Assembly (NCBI RefSeq): GCF_018691265.1
Contig: NW_024881303.1
Span: 14,563,777 to 14,627,776 of the forward strand
Length of the DNA: 64,000 nt
From: Tyto alba
Lineage: Eukaryota > Chordata > Aves > Strigiformes > Tytonidae
Direction: 5' to 3'
Shown here piece by piece: positions 25,386-39,300 of the stretch. How positions within the stretch are numbered: position 1 is the stretch's first letter; every line of letters starts with the position of its first letter. Both the position numbers and the translations under genes were made by a program. The notes beneath the pieces were generated by a model that was not told the origin of the DNA, searched no databases, and saw only the letters and a program-made list of their open reading frames with translations.

Positions 25386-28300
25386 TGCAAACCCTGGAGG
25401 TACTACTTGTACAGTTTATTATAAAGTGCTCTCAAGAATAGTGCCCACAGTAGAAGTACCCTTATTTTTGTAGAGTCCTCTAAGAAACTGCAAACAATGC
25501 ACATCAATGTATGTAATGGCCAACTGCAGACTTGTTACATCCACAGATATAGCATTATGATATTAAGCTGATGAGAAGCAAAGTACACTACAGATACACA
25601 GGAATGCAACTCCTTTTCCACATTCTGTGCAATCTGTGCTGATGGGAACAACATTTCTGATATATTAATACTCTGAGAGATTGATGTGAAGAGGTGCAAT
25701 GATGGACGGCATCATAGGAAGAAATGATCCATCCACTCTGCAGAATTACTCCTTAAAACTTTCCAGTTCCAGCTCAGCTCTGCAACCCTATGGTTAGTGG
25801 CATTGGCCCTCAGTAGAGGCTGAAAGCTTACACTGGCAGAGGTCTTTGATATATGTGTGTTCAGGGGCACGAATCCTACTCCTGTGAGAGTGGCTTCTCC
25901 AGTTTCAGGTACAATAGCTTTGGCACAGTTTCACCATTTCACTAGCCAGGGCACAGGAGGCTCGTCCCTACAGGTCTGTGTCACTCCCTACAGGGAATTC
26001 CCTCCTGGTAGCAGGACCTTTTCTGTACCCACTGAAACCTCAGGGAACCCCGGGCATATAGGTATTGAGAAATACTTTCAGCAAGTATGAAAAATAAATG
26101 CTTTATGTGGCTAACACCACATTGACACTCCTCCTGCACATGGTGAGATAGCTGATTTTGTATGAATTTTTATGTTATGATTATAGAAATGTTGTTGTGA
26201 CAATAAATATTCCAGAGGTCTTCTTAATGCACATATTTAAGTCAAATTTTGTTGCAATTCCACATCTGGTTTATACAAAGTCACAACAATACAAATCTAT
26301 GCCTTCTGAAATAAATTACAGAAGAATAAGACTAGAGCAAACTATAATGTATTTATTTTTTAAGTGGTACTTAAGTAACAGGATAGCAAATTGATCATTT
26401 AAAGTGCACGCTAAAATAATGGCATTTTTTAACAACGTGGTACTAAAATAGTCATTCTGTTCAATTTTTAGAATGATCATTTTAATTTGACTGTAACAAC
26501 TTAGAAGAATGTATAAAACCCGGAAGCAGAGAACAAGATATATGTCCAAATGATATGTCAGCTACACTGTGAGAGAGAAGTGTCTCTCCTCTGGAAACAA
26601 ATACCCACAGCGCCTGTGAACAGAGGAAGGTTTCTCAGCACTATTTCTTATGTTTCCCAGTCAGTAAGATGATGGTTTAAACTTGTGCCTTATAAAAACT
26701 GATATTCATAATTTCCCACCTTGCCATGTCAGTGGCAATTGGATCCAACACAATTAAGGGCATCTGATGGGAACCAATGCATACTAGGAAAATATACTGT
26801 CAGCAATGTAAATAATAAAATACACATAAAAATGTATGTGTAAGATGAAGCACTACATCCATTCAATACATTAATGTTAGAAGGGGCTAGCCAATCTCAT
26901 TTATGTCATTTTCTACATTTGTAATAAGAGCTAAAATTGGTAATGTATGTTACTGGAAATTTGCCCAGATATGAAAAAATGAACTATGGTAAGTGTCTTC
27001 TGAGAGGCAGTTGGAAAAAATACTGCATTTTTTTTCAGTGATTTCATATGTTATGCTTGCTTTTAGTTAGAGTTTTGTTGGGAAAGATAATATGCGCTAC
27101 TAAACAAGTCATACAAAGTAGTTGGGGAGAGTTCACCTGTAATCTTAACTCCTGTCATCACATATGCCTGTTTACTGCCTCAACTAACCTAGCTTCATGT
27201 TTTACTTATCCATCTCCTGTATCTTTCATCAAATACAATATTAATTTTATCAAAAGAGGTAGGGGAAGAAAGAAGACAATATTCCATTTGTACGGTGTGG
27301 GTCATTTCTGCAAGGGACAATAGAAACTCCACTGGTTCAAACTCATTGAACCTTCATGAGCTTTTCCTAAGTGGGTAGTGGAGTGGGAGGGTGGAAGGCA
27401 GGATGACCTAGAAAGGATAGGCAGGAAATTCAGCCCACTACACTCACAGATTCCTCTGGTATCTGCCAGACCTCAAGACCACCTACATTGATACCTTCAT
27501 CCCTCCACCATTTTTGCTGCCTCAGCCAATTTCTGCTTTCCCAATACAAGATCCCAAGACAGAATCTGGGGATGGAAGAAAACAGTTAAATCATCAGCTA
27601 ACCTAAACTTGGCTGGTTCAAGAAAAAAGCAATAGGGAACAATCCTTTCCTACAGTTTTCAACATTACTTTACACTAATTTCCAGAATGGACTCTAGCCT
27701 TTATTTTTGTGGGTAACTATAGTTTTAATTTGAATCAAACTTTATTATTTACTTTGGAACAGAATTTGGCTTGGAAGAAACTTTTTTGTTCTAGCCTGTG
27801 CAATCACCCAAGACCCACAGTGTCATCAAAGCCATTTGGTGTTACACGTGGTTTTCAAAGTAATTCCTTTCTACAGATTCATAGCAAGTATATCCAGAAA
27901 TTTAGATAAATTCCAATTTTCATCTCCTTTTGACATATAAAACTTAAGAAATAAAATGTGGTTGAACCAAAGAAGCCTTCACTGAATTGCCCAGGAACAT
28001 GAATAGACATCAGGGTTTAAATTGCAGGATCAGGTCCATACAATAATAAAATATTTGGATTTTGAGGAAAGAATGCTGGGTGTTCTTAAAACCTTTTCCA
28101 GCCAGTTCAAGGTGTGGGATTACTAATCCTCATCAGGGGAAGCCATGCATGGCATTCTTCTCTTTGGTGGTGGCATTCAAGAAAGTCCTGGACAGAGGAA
28201 AAAATAATAGGGGCAATAATAACAGTCTCTGAATGAAGCCTTGAGGAATAGCCCAGGCCCTGCCACCTGGCTGCCAGCCATCCAAGCATGAAGAACAATC

Positions 28301-30689
28301 GTGCATTTGTTTCAGATACCAAGTCACCTAATTTTAAAAACGCTTCCTGGTGCAGCCCTTTAATTCTTAAGTATTTCACCACCTGATGTTTCTCTCTCAA
28401 GCTTTCAAAGAAGAAAGAGAAAACCAGAGCTACAGATAAGGGCAAGGAGGAAAACTAAAAGGATTTTGTCATTAGCACAGTCATAATTCAAGAAAAAAAA
28501 GGGCAAGAAGATAAGTTCTTTTCAACTTTTCAATGCCAGATAACCCCTACTTGTCCCACTACTTTCCAACAGAATAAATGCTGGAATAAAGACTAGAATG
28601 ACTCTCAAAAGATAAATATGTATTGTGTGCCATAAATTATACAAGCAGATGCAGCCATGAACGAAAGAATTAAGAATATAAACTCCCTGTGTTGTACACT
28701 GGCTGATGAAGGGCTGGAGGTTGCCAGGGGACACTGCGTGACCACCATGCAGTCCAAGATAGGATCTTGCTCTAAACATCAGCCTGCAGCCCTGTCATGC
28801 AGGGGCTTGCTGCCTTTTCCTTCACATTCTTCCTCTTAAGCAGCAATTTTACATATCAGTAGCTGTTTAATGAATGTTTTGGCCATAACCAGCTTGTGGT
28901 ATATTTTACAGATGTCTGAGAAATCTTGCAATGATGAATTTTCCATCTTTTCCTCAAACCACCCCTTCAGACCAATATTCCCACATGAAGGTGAATGAGT
29001 CCTCCTAGACTAAGGGATGGGTAGAATAGTCCAAGGGCCAAGTCTTCATCTGATGTAACCTTGCAGAGCACTACCAACTTCAGCTGAAGTCTTGACTTCA
29101 TTACTTTTTACTTGTTAGAAAAAGTGTTATTAAGCTTTATGATGCTATATGCAGAAATAATTACGAATAACTTAGCTAGAGTTAGTCTTCATTCAACTGA
29201 ATAGTGGTTTTTCAAAGTCAAAACTCTGGATCCAGATTTTTCAAATTTACACATCTATAATATCTCCCCATTCCTTCATGACATCTTTTATTTCAAGACA
29301 TCAGCAGCTATTTTCTTATTCAGCAATCATTTCAGCACGGAAAAAAAAAGCTTAGCAATATTGATGCAACTTAGGGTCATATGACCAATTAAGAAAAAAA
29401 TGCATTTCAAAGAAGGTGATGTTCATTTCGTATCAGTAAGATGTTTTAAAGAAAACCTGTACAAGGCTATGTAAAAGGACATTTTGCCAACTTCACTCTT
29501 TTAAATGTTATTTGGCGACTATCCAAGAATAAGAAGTAAATAATACTTTATGCTGGAAAAGAATACATGTGACTCATGATTTTCAGCTGTTGTACATGTG
29601 AACTTGTGGAAAATGATGCAATTAGAGACCAGAAGCAGAGCAAAATGTCTGTTTACATTCAGCTCTACCAAGCAGATCAGAACTGCTGGAGGACTGCAGG
29701 AAAAACGTCCTTTCTCTCTTGCTCATGTTGTCCATGGGCTATGTCCTGCTTGGAGTTACATGGTATTCAAACAATACAATTAGGGGAGAGTCTTGATATA
29801 ATTGAGCATTTTGTACTTTTTCCATTCATCTGATGAAGAGTGAGTATTTGCTCTGTCATTCATTCACCATTTCCTTCCATGTGAAATTAGGAAATACGGC
29901 ACACGAAGACTGAAACCCAGGGGTTTTCCATCCCTGCCTGTTTTCCCTTGGATCTCAGAAATTCAAGTTATCTGAGTGTAGAGGAAGGAGAGGAAATGTA
30001 GTAATGAAGTCCCTGGCCTCAGCACAAGCCCCTTTCTGACCTGACCAAAAGAAAGTGTATGGAAAGGGATTGAACTCAGAAGAACTATAGATGAACGGCA
30101 AAAGTACGTTGAGGTAAAATTGGAAAGACAAAAGCACAAAATAAGGTACAAGCAGGGACAGTGCGGTAACAAGATGTCATTCCACAAATGCATATGAAGT
30201 GGGCCAGGAGAGTGCTGGTCCACTACTCAGGGGTGCAAGACAACACTTGACAGATGACATGGGGAAGGTGCAAGTGATTAATGACTTTTTTGTATCTGTC
30301 TTCATTAAAGCTGTATTTCAACAGAAATGTTAAGTCAGTGTTGTTGCTGAAAAATGTAGTTACACTCTCCCTGCTCCACTCTTTTCCCATCTCCTCTCTG
30401 CCCTCCTGCATCCTGCTGCCACAGTGATTTGTAAGGACATGCAGGGATCTGAATGGAGGAACTGATCCAGCTGAAAATTAACCTAGCAAATAGTTGATTG
30501 TTACTAGGATAAATTAGTTTTGCAGCTTGATTCATCTCATGGCTGCACTCTATTCAGATAAATTTTTTTTCAAATAAGCTAGACTTATTAACTTCATCCT
30601 ATGATGCTTAAAGGGCAGACTGATCCCAGGGTGGGTTGTCACTGTCTCCGATCGACTAAATGTATACTGTGTCAGATAATCAGAAACAT
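25386..30689. other. Intergenic DNA, no element recognised
   Basis: AT-rich sequence with many short open frames and no coding or splice features that I can defend. A weak MIR-like word ('gaattgcccaggaacatgaa' near 27981-28000) is too short to call. Confidence 0.6.
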
Positions 30690-31790
30690 GAAAGCATGAT
30701 GCCCGTCTTTAAAATGGAGAAAAAGGGAGGTAGGAGATTATTGATTAGTCTGGTTAAATTAAATGACTGCCCCCAAATCTAGGATTTTTTGAACAAACTA
30801 TTTGTAAGTGCCTAGAAGAAAAAGGGATAGTGGGTAGCATTCAGCTTTAGTTGTAAGAACAAAGTCTGTCAAACCAGTCTAGTTCTTTCTGTGACTGTAT
30901 TGTGCTGTGGAGAGGGGAAAAGCAGTTGGTGTCATATAACTCTAGTAAGGCTTTTTGCTCACTCATGGCACTCTCACAAGCAAATAAGGACACACAGGCT
31001 TGCTGACCCTGCTACACCTGTTCTAACAGGTGTAAGGTTGCTCAGGTAATTCTACCTAAAAAGTGACACAAAATGGAAGAATGTATGAAATACAAATCTG
31101 CACGATTTTGTCCTTAATCCCATTATAGTTCACATTTTCATTAGTGACTGAAAAAGGGAGCAGGAGACACGCTTAGTAAATCTGCAGGTCACAGCTTGGG
31201 AGCTCTGTGAGTATACTAGTCAATAGGCAGATTAAAATCTAAAAAAAGATCTTGACAGCTTGAAGGAACTACCTGTAAAAGCAAGATAAAGTGTACTGAG
31301 GACCAGTACAAGAGACGACATTTAGACAGGAATTACCTGCTGGAAGGTGGGTAATAACTGGTTAGGAAATAACTCGACCAAGGGTAGACCACAAACAAAA
31401 CACTGAGTCAGCTTGTTATGCAAAGTGGAAAAGACAAGCATCATATTGCAATGGATAAATAATCCTGAAAATATATGGAGAAATCCTTCCACCTTATTCA
31501 GTATTGAAAACACCTTGGTTGGAGCATTAAATCCAGTTTAAACTGCATCAAGAATGATTCTCATGAAGGTTCGCCATTAGAATAAAAAAGTCTTTCTAAC
31601 TGTAAGGTCAGTAAAGCACTGGGATAAGTTTCCTGGGGAACTTACGGAGTACCCATGGAACACCTCTAAGATCATTTTAGATAAATATATGTCCTGTTTG
31701 ATGTGATATAGCTGGTCCTGCCTTGGGTCAGATTGACTAGATGGACTCTCAAGGTCTTCTCCAGCCTAGGTTTCCTGAGATCTACCTCGC
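30690..31790 (+). mobile_element. Old degenerate CR1 LINE fragment (3' ORF2 region to 3' end)
   Basis: Several blocks in the right order match CR1: 'atgcccgtctttaaaatgga' (30699 onward), a degraded 'gtctgtcaaaccagtctag' block (30866-30884), 'agtaaggctttttgctcact' (30944-30963), 'tttcattagtgactg', 'cagattaaaatct', 'acatttagacaggaatta', 'gtctttctaactgtaaggtc' and finally 'tggtcctgccttgggtcaga' with the tail 'ctagatggactctcaaggtc'. These cover the end of the reverse transcriptase ORF and the 3' UTR. Frames are broken throughout, and a stretch around 31500-31570 seems to have lost several hundred bases compared with a complete element. The terminal ATTCTATG repeats are eroded. The divergence points to an old CR1 subfamily, inactive here. 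Confidence 0.75.
31013..31034. other. 10-bp perfect inverted repeat with 2-nt spacer (paired E-box)
   Basis: TACACCTGTT-CT-AACAGGTGTA forms a perfect palindrome with a CT spacer and contains CACCTG and CAGGTG. It lies within the degraded CR1, so it may be chance; ZEB/SNAI-type factors bind such E-boxes. Confidence 0.6.
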
Positions 31791-32805
31791 TGGGTTACTG
31801 TGCAGCCCATTAAGCTTTCTGGGGAAGAATATCTGCAGGCTCATTTCCACAGGCATTTTTCTGTTGTTCTTCTCACATAAGGTTCACAAGTAATTGGCTG
31901 GAGTGCCTCAAATATCCTGTTTTACTCTACAAAATCTCTCTCAGTGGCTATCAAGCTGGAATAATATAAATTAGGACATGGCTCCATCTTTTTCTGTTCT
32001 TGCCCCTACTTAATCATTGACAATATATTCCTACCATCCCCAAGAGCAGCTGATGAAGAAAACAGTTTAATTAATGTCATACCAGAAAATAAAGTTGATG
32101 TAGCAAAAAATCAAGTCACTTTTCTGAGCACTCATGTGTACAGTGCTACTATTCTGGGGTCTAGTAATGGAGAATCAGCCTTTCTTCTCATGGTCACTGG
32201 TGTGTGTCAGGTCAGGTCAACATGAAGCAATCACAGTCCACTGGTGCTCTTTATAAAAGGAGCTAATGCCCCTTTCCCTCTTACAAGAAGGTACAAAGCA
32301 GAGTCAAAACTCGGCAAAAAATCACTATCACAGTTGCAACAGTGAAATGCCAAAAGCCTCAGAAGGCATTAGGACTGAGGTGTCCTCACTGTCCACTTCC
32401 AAAACAGTATGTGGGATGTCTGGTATTTCATTTTTCTACTCTGTTTCGTTTTTTGGATCCACTCCTATAATGCTCATATAGACAAGCTGATGAAATAAAA
32501 AGGCTATTCACACTGAATGCAATATTTGCTTTCAGTTAAAAGTGTCTAATTGCTGTTTAGCAGGCAAACATGTACACGGAAAGGAGAGCTCTCTCTGGGT
32601 TTGATGCTCCTGAGCATCTGTAATCAGCACGTCTGAAAATATTTTAAAGTGAGCTTAGCCTGTATTTGTCTTCATATCATGAAGTACTACTAGGGACACC
32701 ATTGAATGTTTGCGTCCCTTCATATTATTCCCTTGTATGAGACAGAAGGCATTTATGCCTCTCTTTTCTCTGCATTCCCAGGCACCTACGTATACTCCTG
32801 TACAC
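31791..32805. other. Intergenic DNA, nothing recognised
   Basis: No exon or repeat recognised between the long CR1 relic and the next CR1 tail. Confidence 0.6.
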
Positions 32806-32852
32806 AATGATCTTAAAGGTCTTTCCCAACTTAAATGATTCTATGATTCTAT
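32806..32852 (+). mobile_element. CR1 3'-end fragment
   Basis: 'aatgatcttaaaggtctttc' is followed by CCAACTTAAATGATTCTATG and a second ATTCTAT, the classic avian CR1 terminus. Only about 47 bp survive; 5' truncation is the rule for CR1. Confidence 0.8.
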
Positions 32853-35800
32853 TTAAAGGTATTCTGTACAAACTGGCCTCTCTTTCCCTCATAAAAGAGT
32901 GATGATCTAATATGATTTATTTCCTAGCAGCACAGTCTCCAGGACTGTCACTGAAAATTATCATTAACCTTGAAGGCTAGACAATCTATTTTCTGGACTT
33001 GCCCTTCACAGTGCTAACAAAAGTAGTTTCTACAAGAGAAATCTGACTTTTACATTACCTAAGATACACATTTAAATTAATAAAATATATTAATCTTTTA
33101 TATATTCCAGAACCTAAACCACAAAGTTTAAAATGATATCTTCACACTTATGAAAACCAAGTTTGCCATTCTACTTAGGTGTAAGAGTGTGACATCTGAG
33201 AAAGCTGTGACATTTGGATCTGTGTCCAACAGAGGGAGGTGTTCAGAAACAAAGATTTGGTCCAAACTCTCTCTAAGTTTAAGGAATGCAGCAGAAGAGG
33301 GAGGGGCCCACACAAATGCATATGAGCAACACATATTTGACTATTGCAACTCAATTCATTTAGCTGCTGTGTAAGAATTCAGGTGTGGAATTGCTGCCTA
33401 CTTACAGAGTCAGACTTACTTGGAAGATTTAGGATCAGACCAACAGGGATGATTATTTAGTGGGAGGACTTTTAGATCAGACAGGTGATAATATCACCTT
33501 TGTGCTGGAAAGGAACTATGATTCTCTTAAAAATAAAAAGCACTATTTAGTTCATAACTCCTGGTTGATGTAAGGCAAACTCAAGCACAGGTCCAGTCTG
33601 GTAGGCAATTTGTGTTCAGTAAAAACCTGAAGTTATTCCACTGTGCCTTCCTTTCAGGCAGTCACTATGGCAATGGGAAAATATTGTGAGGTATAGGAAT
33701 GATGGGAATATGACTCAGAGAGTACAGAAAAAGGAACTTTCAAAAACATAACTCCCAGTAGGCACAGAGCACACTTTTCAAAAATATTCACAAATCAAGG
33801 ATGATAATCTGATACTGCTTTGCACCAGTGTGTTTACTGAGGAACGCGGTTAATAAATAACGAGCTGTAGTGCTGCATATTTTCAGCCCCTCTATTATCA
33901 GGGGCAAACAGGAGCTGGCAGAAAAGGAAATGGCAGCTCTCACTCTGCTCCTTCCAGCCCTGCACCTTCCTCCACGGGACCACTGTGTGGCCGGAACTAC
34001 ATTTATCAGTAAAGGGACATGTTTGGACAGACTCCATCAAGTCAGTGTGTGACTTCCGTGGCCTTTCCAAGTTGGAAGACTTCTCTCACTTGTGAAACCA
34101 CAGAGGCTGTGGGAGCCCCTGTCTGAAGTCTCCCGTCTCACAGACCTTGGTCCAACCAAACTGGGATTTGGGCCAAATATGAAGGAAGTAGCCCAAGGCA
34201 AGAGTCACCCTGCAGGGAGACATCCCTACAGAACATCACATGAACAAGAACTGTCAGGACAAGCCAGACCTGTGCTCTGGCTGGCCCAGTACCAGATGGG
34301 GTCCAGCTTGCCACACAACAGGCATTTATAAAATAGCTTGTCCTCAGGAGAATTTTCTCTCCAGTTTTGCTCTTTAGTTATTTAGTCCCAAGAAGTATGA
34401 AGATGGATATATATATATAAATGCATATATACATATATGTTTTTTCCTTCTTTAAAATAAAATTCTACCTCATGCAGTTAATGATGATTACATGACCTGT
34501 ATTAGTGCTAGTCATTCTCCAAGTCCTTTATGTTTTTGTCCTCAGTATCACACTGATATACACAACAGATCAGTTATGCATTGTGCAAAAGCCTTTCTTT
34601 TAATCAGATTTATGTTCTGCCTTTTACTTTGTTTAATGTCTCTTTATCCTTGAACCCTGAGGAGTGCCACATTAACTACTCTCTCTATAGCATTCAATTT
34701 TTTCTTACATCTTTCTTAAGCTTCCCCTTCAATTCACTCAAATCCTTCAATTGTTTCTGCCCTGAAGGAGGTGAGAGCTTCCTTCCTTGTAGGTTTCTGG
34801 GACCTGTGGAGTTTGGGGGGCTGTTCCCAAGCTTCCCCTGATGACCTGCAAGCCACTGCTTCTTCATGAGAAATTCAGTGAGCTGAAGCAGTCCACTGCG
34901 CCCTTTGATCCTGTTCCCCTGAGTTTTACTGTGGGAGGAACAAGGGAGCCCTGAGGCATCAACATGATTATACTGTATTCTTTTACCTTAAAAATTCTGG
35001 CCACCAGTATTGTTGCTCAGCAACATGAAACTGTGTAGCACTGCTAGCTTCATTAAACTTTTTCCTTGCCAACTCAAATAAATAATTGACGATGATTTCA
35101 GTGTATATTTAGCATGTCTATTGGACTTCCAGTAAGAAGGTAAAATAGTTCTATATATCTAGAATTAAAAAGAAATGACTAATACTGGCTGTAAAAGAAA
35201 ATGCACAGCTGAAAAATACTTGCACTTACATAGCAATTTGTAAATTGCTCAAAGGTGCTGTATCAAATAAATGTCAAAACCCTGTAATTATTTCTTTACT
35301 GAATATGATGCACTTTCCTTTTTTGCAAAGATCATTAAATCTTATTTTATAGTTTCCTACTAGGAAAAACTATAACAACTGATCCTTTAACTTCCTTATT
35401 TTATATGTATTTGCTAATATAGGCAATTGAACACATTAAATACGCATAAATAGAGAAGAACAGATTTCAACATATATATATATTTTCTGGTTGAGTAATA
35501 CTGCCTGAGGTTATTAAAAGAGAATGAGCTGTAAAACTCAAGTGTACTTTTCATCATCTAACTGATGGATTACTTGTTATTCAGCCCTAGCATGGGTTCC
35601 AGTTAAAATAAATTGCTGCAGTCCTTATCATCAGATTCTTTTCTAGTATGTGCCTGAAGTCCCAGTTTTATCTAATTGGTGTCATTATCAGAACATTTTT
35701 CTGCAAATATAGAAGCCTCTTGATAAATGCAATTGCTATTTTAATCTATGAGAGGTGCGTTTAGATGCATATCTGTGAGCAGAATGGAGAGAATCCGAGC

Positions 35801-36279
35801 TAGGGAGCCCTGGAGATCTCTGATCTAAATGACTGCCAAAATAAACATGAGTGGAGATAGAGGGATTAATTCTGTAATACTTATTTAAGCAAAATTCCTG
35901 TTATCTTCAGTGATGTGCTCACTGGGGAACAGCTGTAGAAACTGGTCTACATGAAGCAGAAATGAGAAAGGCCAGATTCTATCTCTAGGTGTGCACATGT
36001 GGCTTCTGTAAAATCTGAAGTGTGACACCCTGGGCCTGGCATAATCAGCACCTAAATTCCAGTCAAACCCTATAGTACCAAGACTTTATTCAATATAAAT
36101 ACCAAGCACATCCATACCCTCATAAGGAAACATTTCTATTCAGCTTAACTAAAGAGCAAGAAAACATGTGCAAACTGAAACTAACATTCAGGAATAAAAT
36201 ATGCATTTTATTAAAAAGTGTATCCCATTCTAACCAGCCCTAGGAATGTTTGGACCATTTGGCCTCACTGAACTCAGAG
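32853..36279. other. Intergenic DNA, nothing firm
   Basis: AT-rich sequence with an (AT)n-rich patch (34407-34440). A possible ancient SINE word occurs at 35219-35275 ('tgcacttacatagcaatttg' then 'aattgctcaaaggtgctg'). No exon supported. Confidence 0.55.
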
Positions 36280-36365
36280 TTATTGCCCCCGTTTTCCAGC
36301 AGGGACAGAAAACCAACATGCAAATTTAAGTTGTTTTCCACAGACCACACAGCAACTGATTAGTA
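36280..36365 (-). mobile_element. Possible MIR-like relic
   Basis: The plus strand shows 'cccgttttccagcagggaca' followed by 'gaaaaccaacatgc' and 'cacagaccacacagcaactg', which follow the order of the reverse complement of the MIR core and tail. Divergence is high and the call is weak. Confidence 0.4.
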
Positions 36366-39300
36366 TCATGGGGACAAACTAATCTTGGGTGTAAATCCAT
36401 AAAGATTAATGGAGCTCTAACAGGGATTAATTTGGCCCATCATCTCTAAGGATAGCAAAACCAATTAGGTGATGTCATTAATCTTCTGGTTAGTACAGGA
36501 CTGTTTCTTAAGCAATACTGAAATAAAGGCAATAGAACAAGAATGACCAAAGAATCCACTAAAACAGATGAATTGGCCATTCCCTAGCAGAAGATTTGCA
36601 TCAGGAGCCTTAAAATAGTGACAGCAGCCCTGACGTGCCCTCAGGCTCCCATCCCAGCTGAGATGCTCTACAGCAATTATTTATTTGAGGATTGGAGTCA
36701 GCCCAGATTTCAGTCACTGATTACGTTTACATCTTTTCTTAGGACAAGACTTCCAGGAAATGGATTTGGAGCCAAATATATTTATTACAGGCCTGGGATC
36801 TTAAAATCTTTGAAAAATATGAAGGGGTTAATGCCCTATGGAAAGTAGCACTTCTTCTACTTCTGGCCTGACAAAATGTGAACAATCCCATTAGAATTAA
36901 GTCTATAAGAAGGAAATATTGCAAAATCTGTATAACTGATATGTTCTGAGATTTGGAAAAAAATATTTCCTATTCTTTGGTTAAAACAATATAAAATTTT
37001 CCATCTTAAATACTGAAGATGTTCCCGATGCTTACAAATTAGTCAAAACTGGCCCACAGCAGAGAATGATCTGTCTTTGGTTTGCCTCAGAAATTTTATT
37101 TTAAAGAGAAGCTACATTAGACAGAAAGATTTTTGTTAAAGGGTAATGATGAGCTATAGCAAATGCATACAAAGCAGAGATGAACAGAACAACAAAAACC
37201 TATGGCTTCCAGACCATGGTTGATGGAATTTATGGAAAAATAACATCTGTTAAGAGATAGTGAATTTGTGCTCAAAAGTTGTGTGCATTACCTAATAGGT
37301 CTGGTAAAAATGTTCCACTGGGATTTTGAAAGCAAAACTTGGCAACAGTGAGATCATTAAAACCCTACTGCATAGAAGCCCTCATTCAAAATGTAATAAT
37401 ATGTAGCAGGTTTTTCACTGTTATTAGGAAAAAAAAATATATTCTAGCTGAAATAGGGATCTTCCCATCAATAGTTCTGCCTGGTTAAGAGTTCCATGGC
37501 TGAGATTTCATAATTGGTGAATTACTTAAAACTCCTTTCATGGAGATGTCCTTGGATAAATTTAAAACCTCTTCCCTCATTTTATGTAATGTAGGAGTTC
37601 AAATGAGGTGATGTGCTCAGGTTGATCGTATGGCTCCATTCAGGAGGGAGGACGTCATGTTGCTCCCGTGTACTGTGGTAGAGAAGCCAGGCTTTGCAGG
37701 GAAGGACTTTGCAGCTTCCTTCCCACCCCAGCTGACTGAGCATGTTTTAGGAATGTAATGACACACTGCTGCATCCATCTGTGAACAAAGAACGCTAGAA
37801 AGAGACATAGAGTAAGCACCTAACCAGAATATGAAAAAACCCCGAATTTTGGCAGGGTGATTTGAGTAAAGAAGATGGAGTGGGTTGGAAATATTTCTGA
37901 GTTGGTGACAACAGTATGTCAGCAAAAACACACTTAGGAGTCAGTACTTCTAAATACCAATGCTCGTAAGCCCAGAAATTGTGATGTGGAAGAGTTCATC
38001 AGTCCAAAGTCACAAATAAATGTACCAGGGAGTGTTCCTACATGGTATCATCTATGTTTCAGAAGGACAATGAAAACAACAGGAAATTGACTTAAGAAAA
38101 AACTGTCAAATTAGGCCCATAATATGTAAAAGATAAAAGAATGTCCATTTTAATATCTTCCGTTGACAGATGGATCTACAGAAATATTCTGAGAAATGCT
38201 CCAACACAAGCCTATGTTTCCAGAAGCCATTTCAGACTGTAAAATAAAAATATTTCTGTCTCACCATTTGTTTCTGACAACTGTATTTGGTGATTATTAG
38301 AGGAAGAAATGATAAAAATACACTTTTTTTTTCATAAGTAGCTATTATATTGAACATTATAATTTGTAGAAAAAAATAAAATTCTGAATATAGACAGATG
38401 TATTCCATTAGGCTAGCTAGATTAATACTAGTTTTGCTTTTAAAAAATAGACCAGCTTTATCATTAGTGATTAGGGCAAATGGGTAGTGACCATGTCACC
38501 CTTCATCCAGCCTTTTTAATGCGCAAATATACCTGCAGTACAGTGCTGTAATTGCAAGGCTATGTAAAAGTAGACAATAAATGTAAAACTGTGCAAAAGC
38601 TATGCAAAACAAGTCCCGTAAATGTAAACCAGTTCATGCTTTCAGCTCTGTTATGGTCAAAGAAGGATCTGGGTACAGGTGTCTTATCTCATATTCTGAA
38701 CCTAATGTTTGTTGTAGAAACAATATAGCAACCAATACAGCATCACAGATATTAGCACCATGCAAATAAACTTGTACTGAAAATTGCATTTAATGTGCAG
38801 GGGTACAAAACCAATACTTCAGTGCTGTAGTGAATGCCATGGTAAAAATATCTGACATTCATATCTGAGTTGCTTCATGAAAAATAGCTCCCCACAAACA
38901 ATATTAGACTGTCCAGTTCATATATCTTTGTTGCCCTACTTAAAACACGTGTGTCAGAAATAATTTATGAAGGGAGATATATGCATATTCATAGTAATTA
39001 CTGCTTCACAATTCCAATTGCAGTAAAGCTGAATGATCTTGGAGAATAATAGTAGGAAAAGTAGTGATGGCAACCGCTTCTAGGTGCTGTGGGGCACAGT
39101 GAAACCCAGACTTTGTCCTATAAACACTGCTAGCTGGTTGCTGATCATCTGATTGGTACAGCAACTGCTGATTTTGTTAGCAATTAGCTCTGTTTCTGAT
39201 TTAAGAATAGAGTAACAAGCATCCTGAAATGCATGTATTTATAGAAAAGCCTTTTATGTTCTAGTCTGGATATATTTGATGCTGTTCAGAGGTTTACTGT

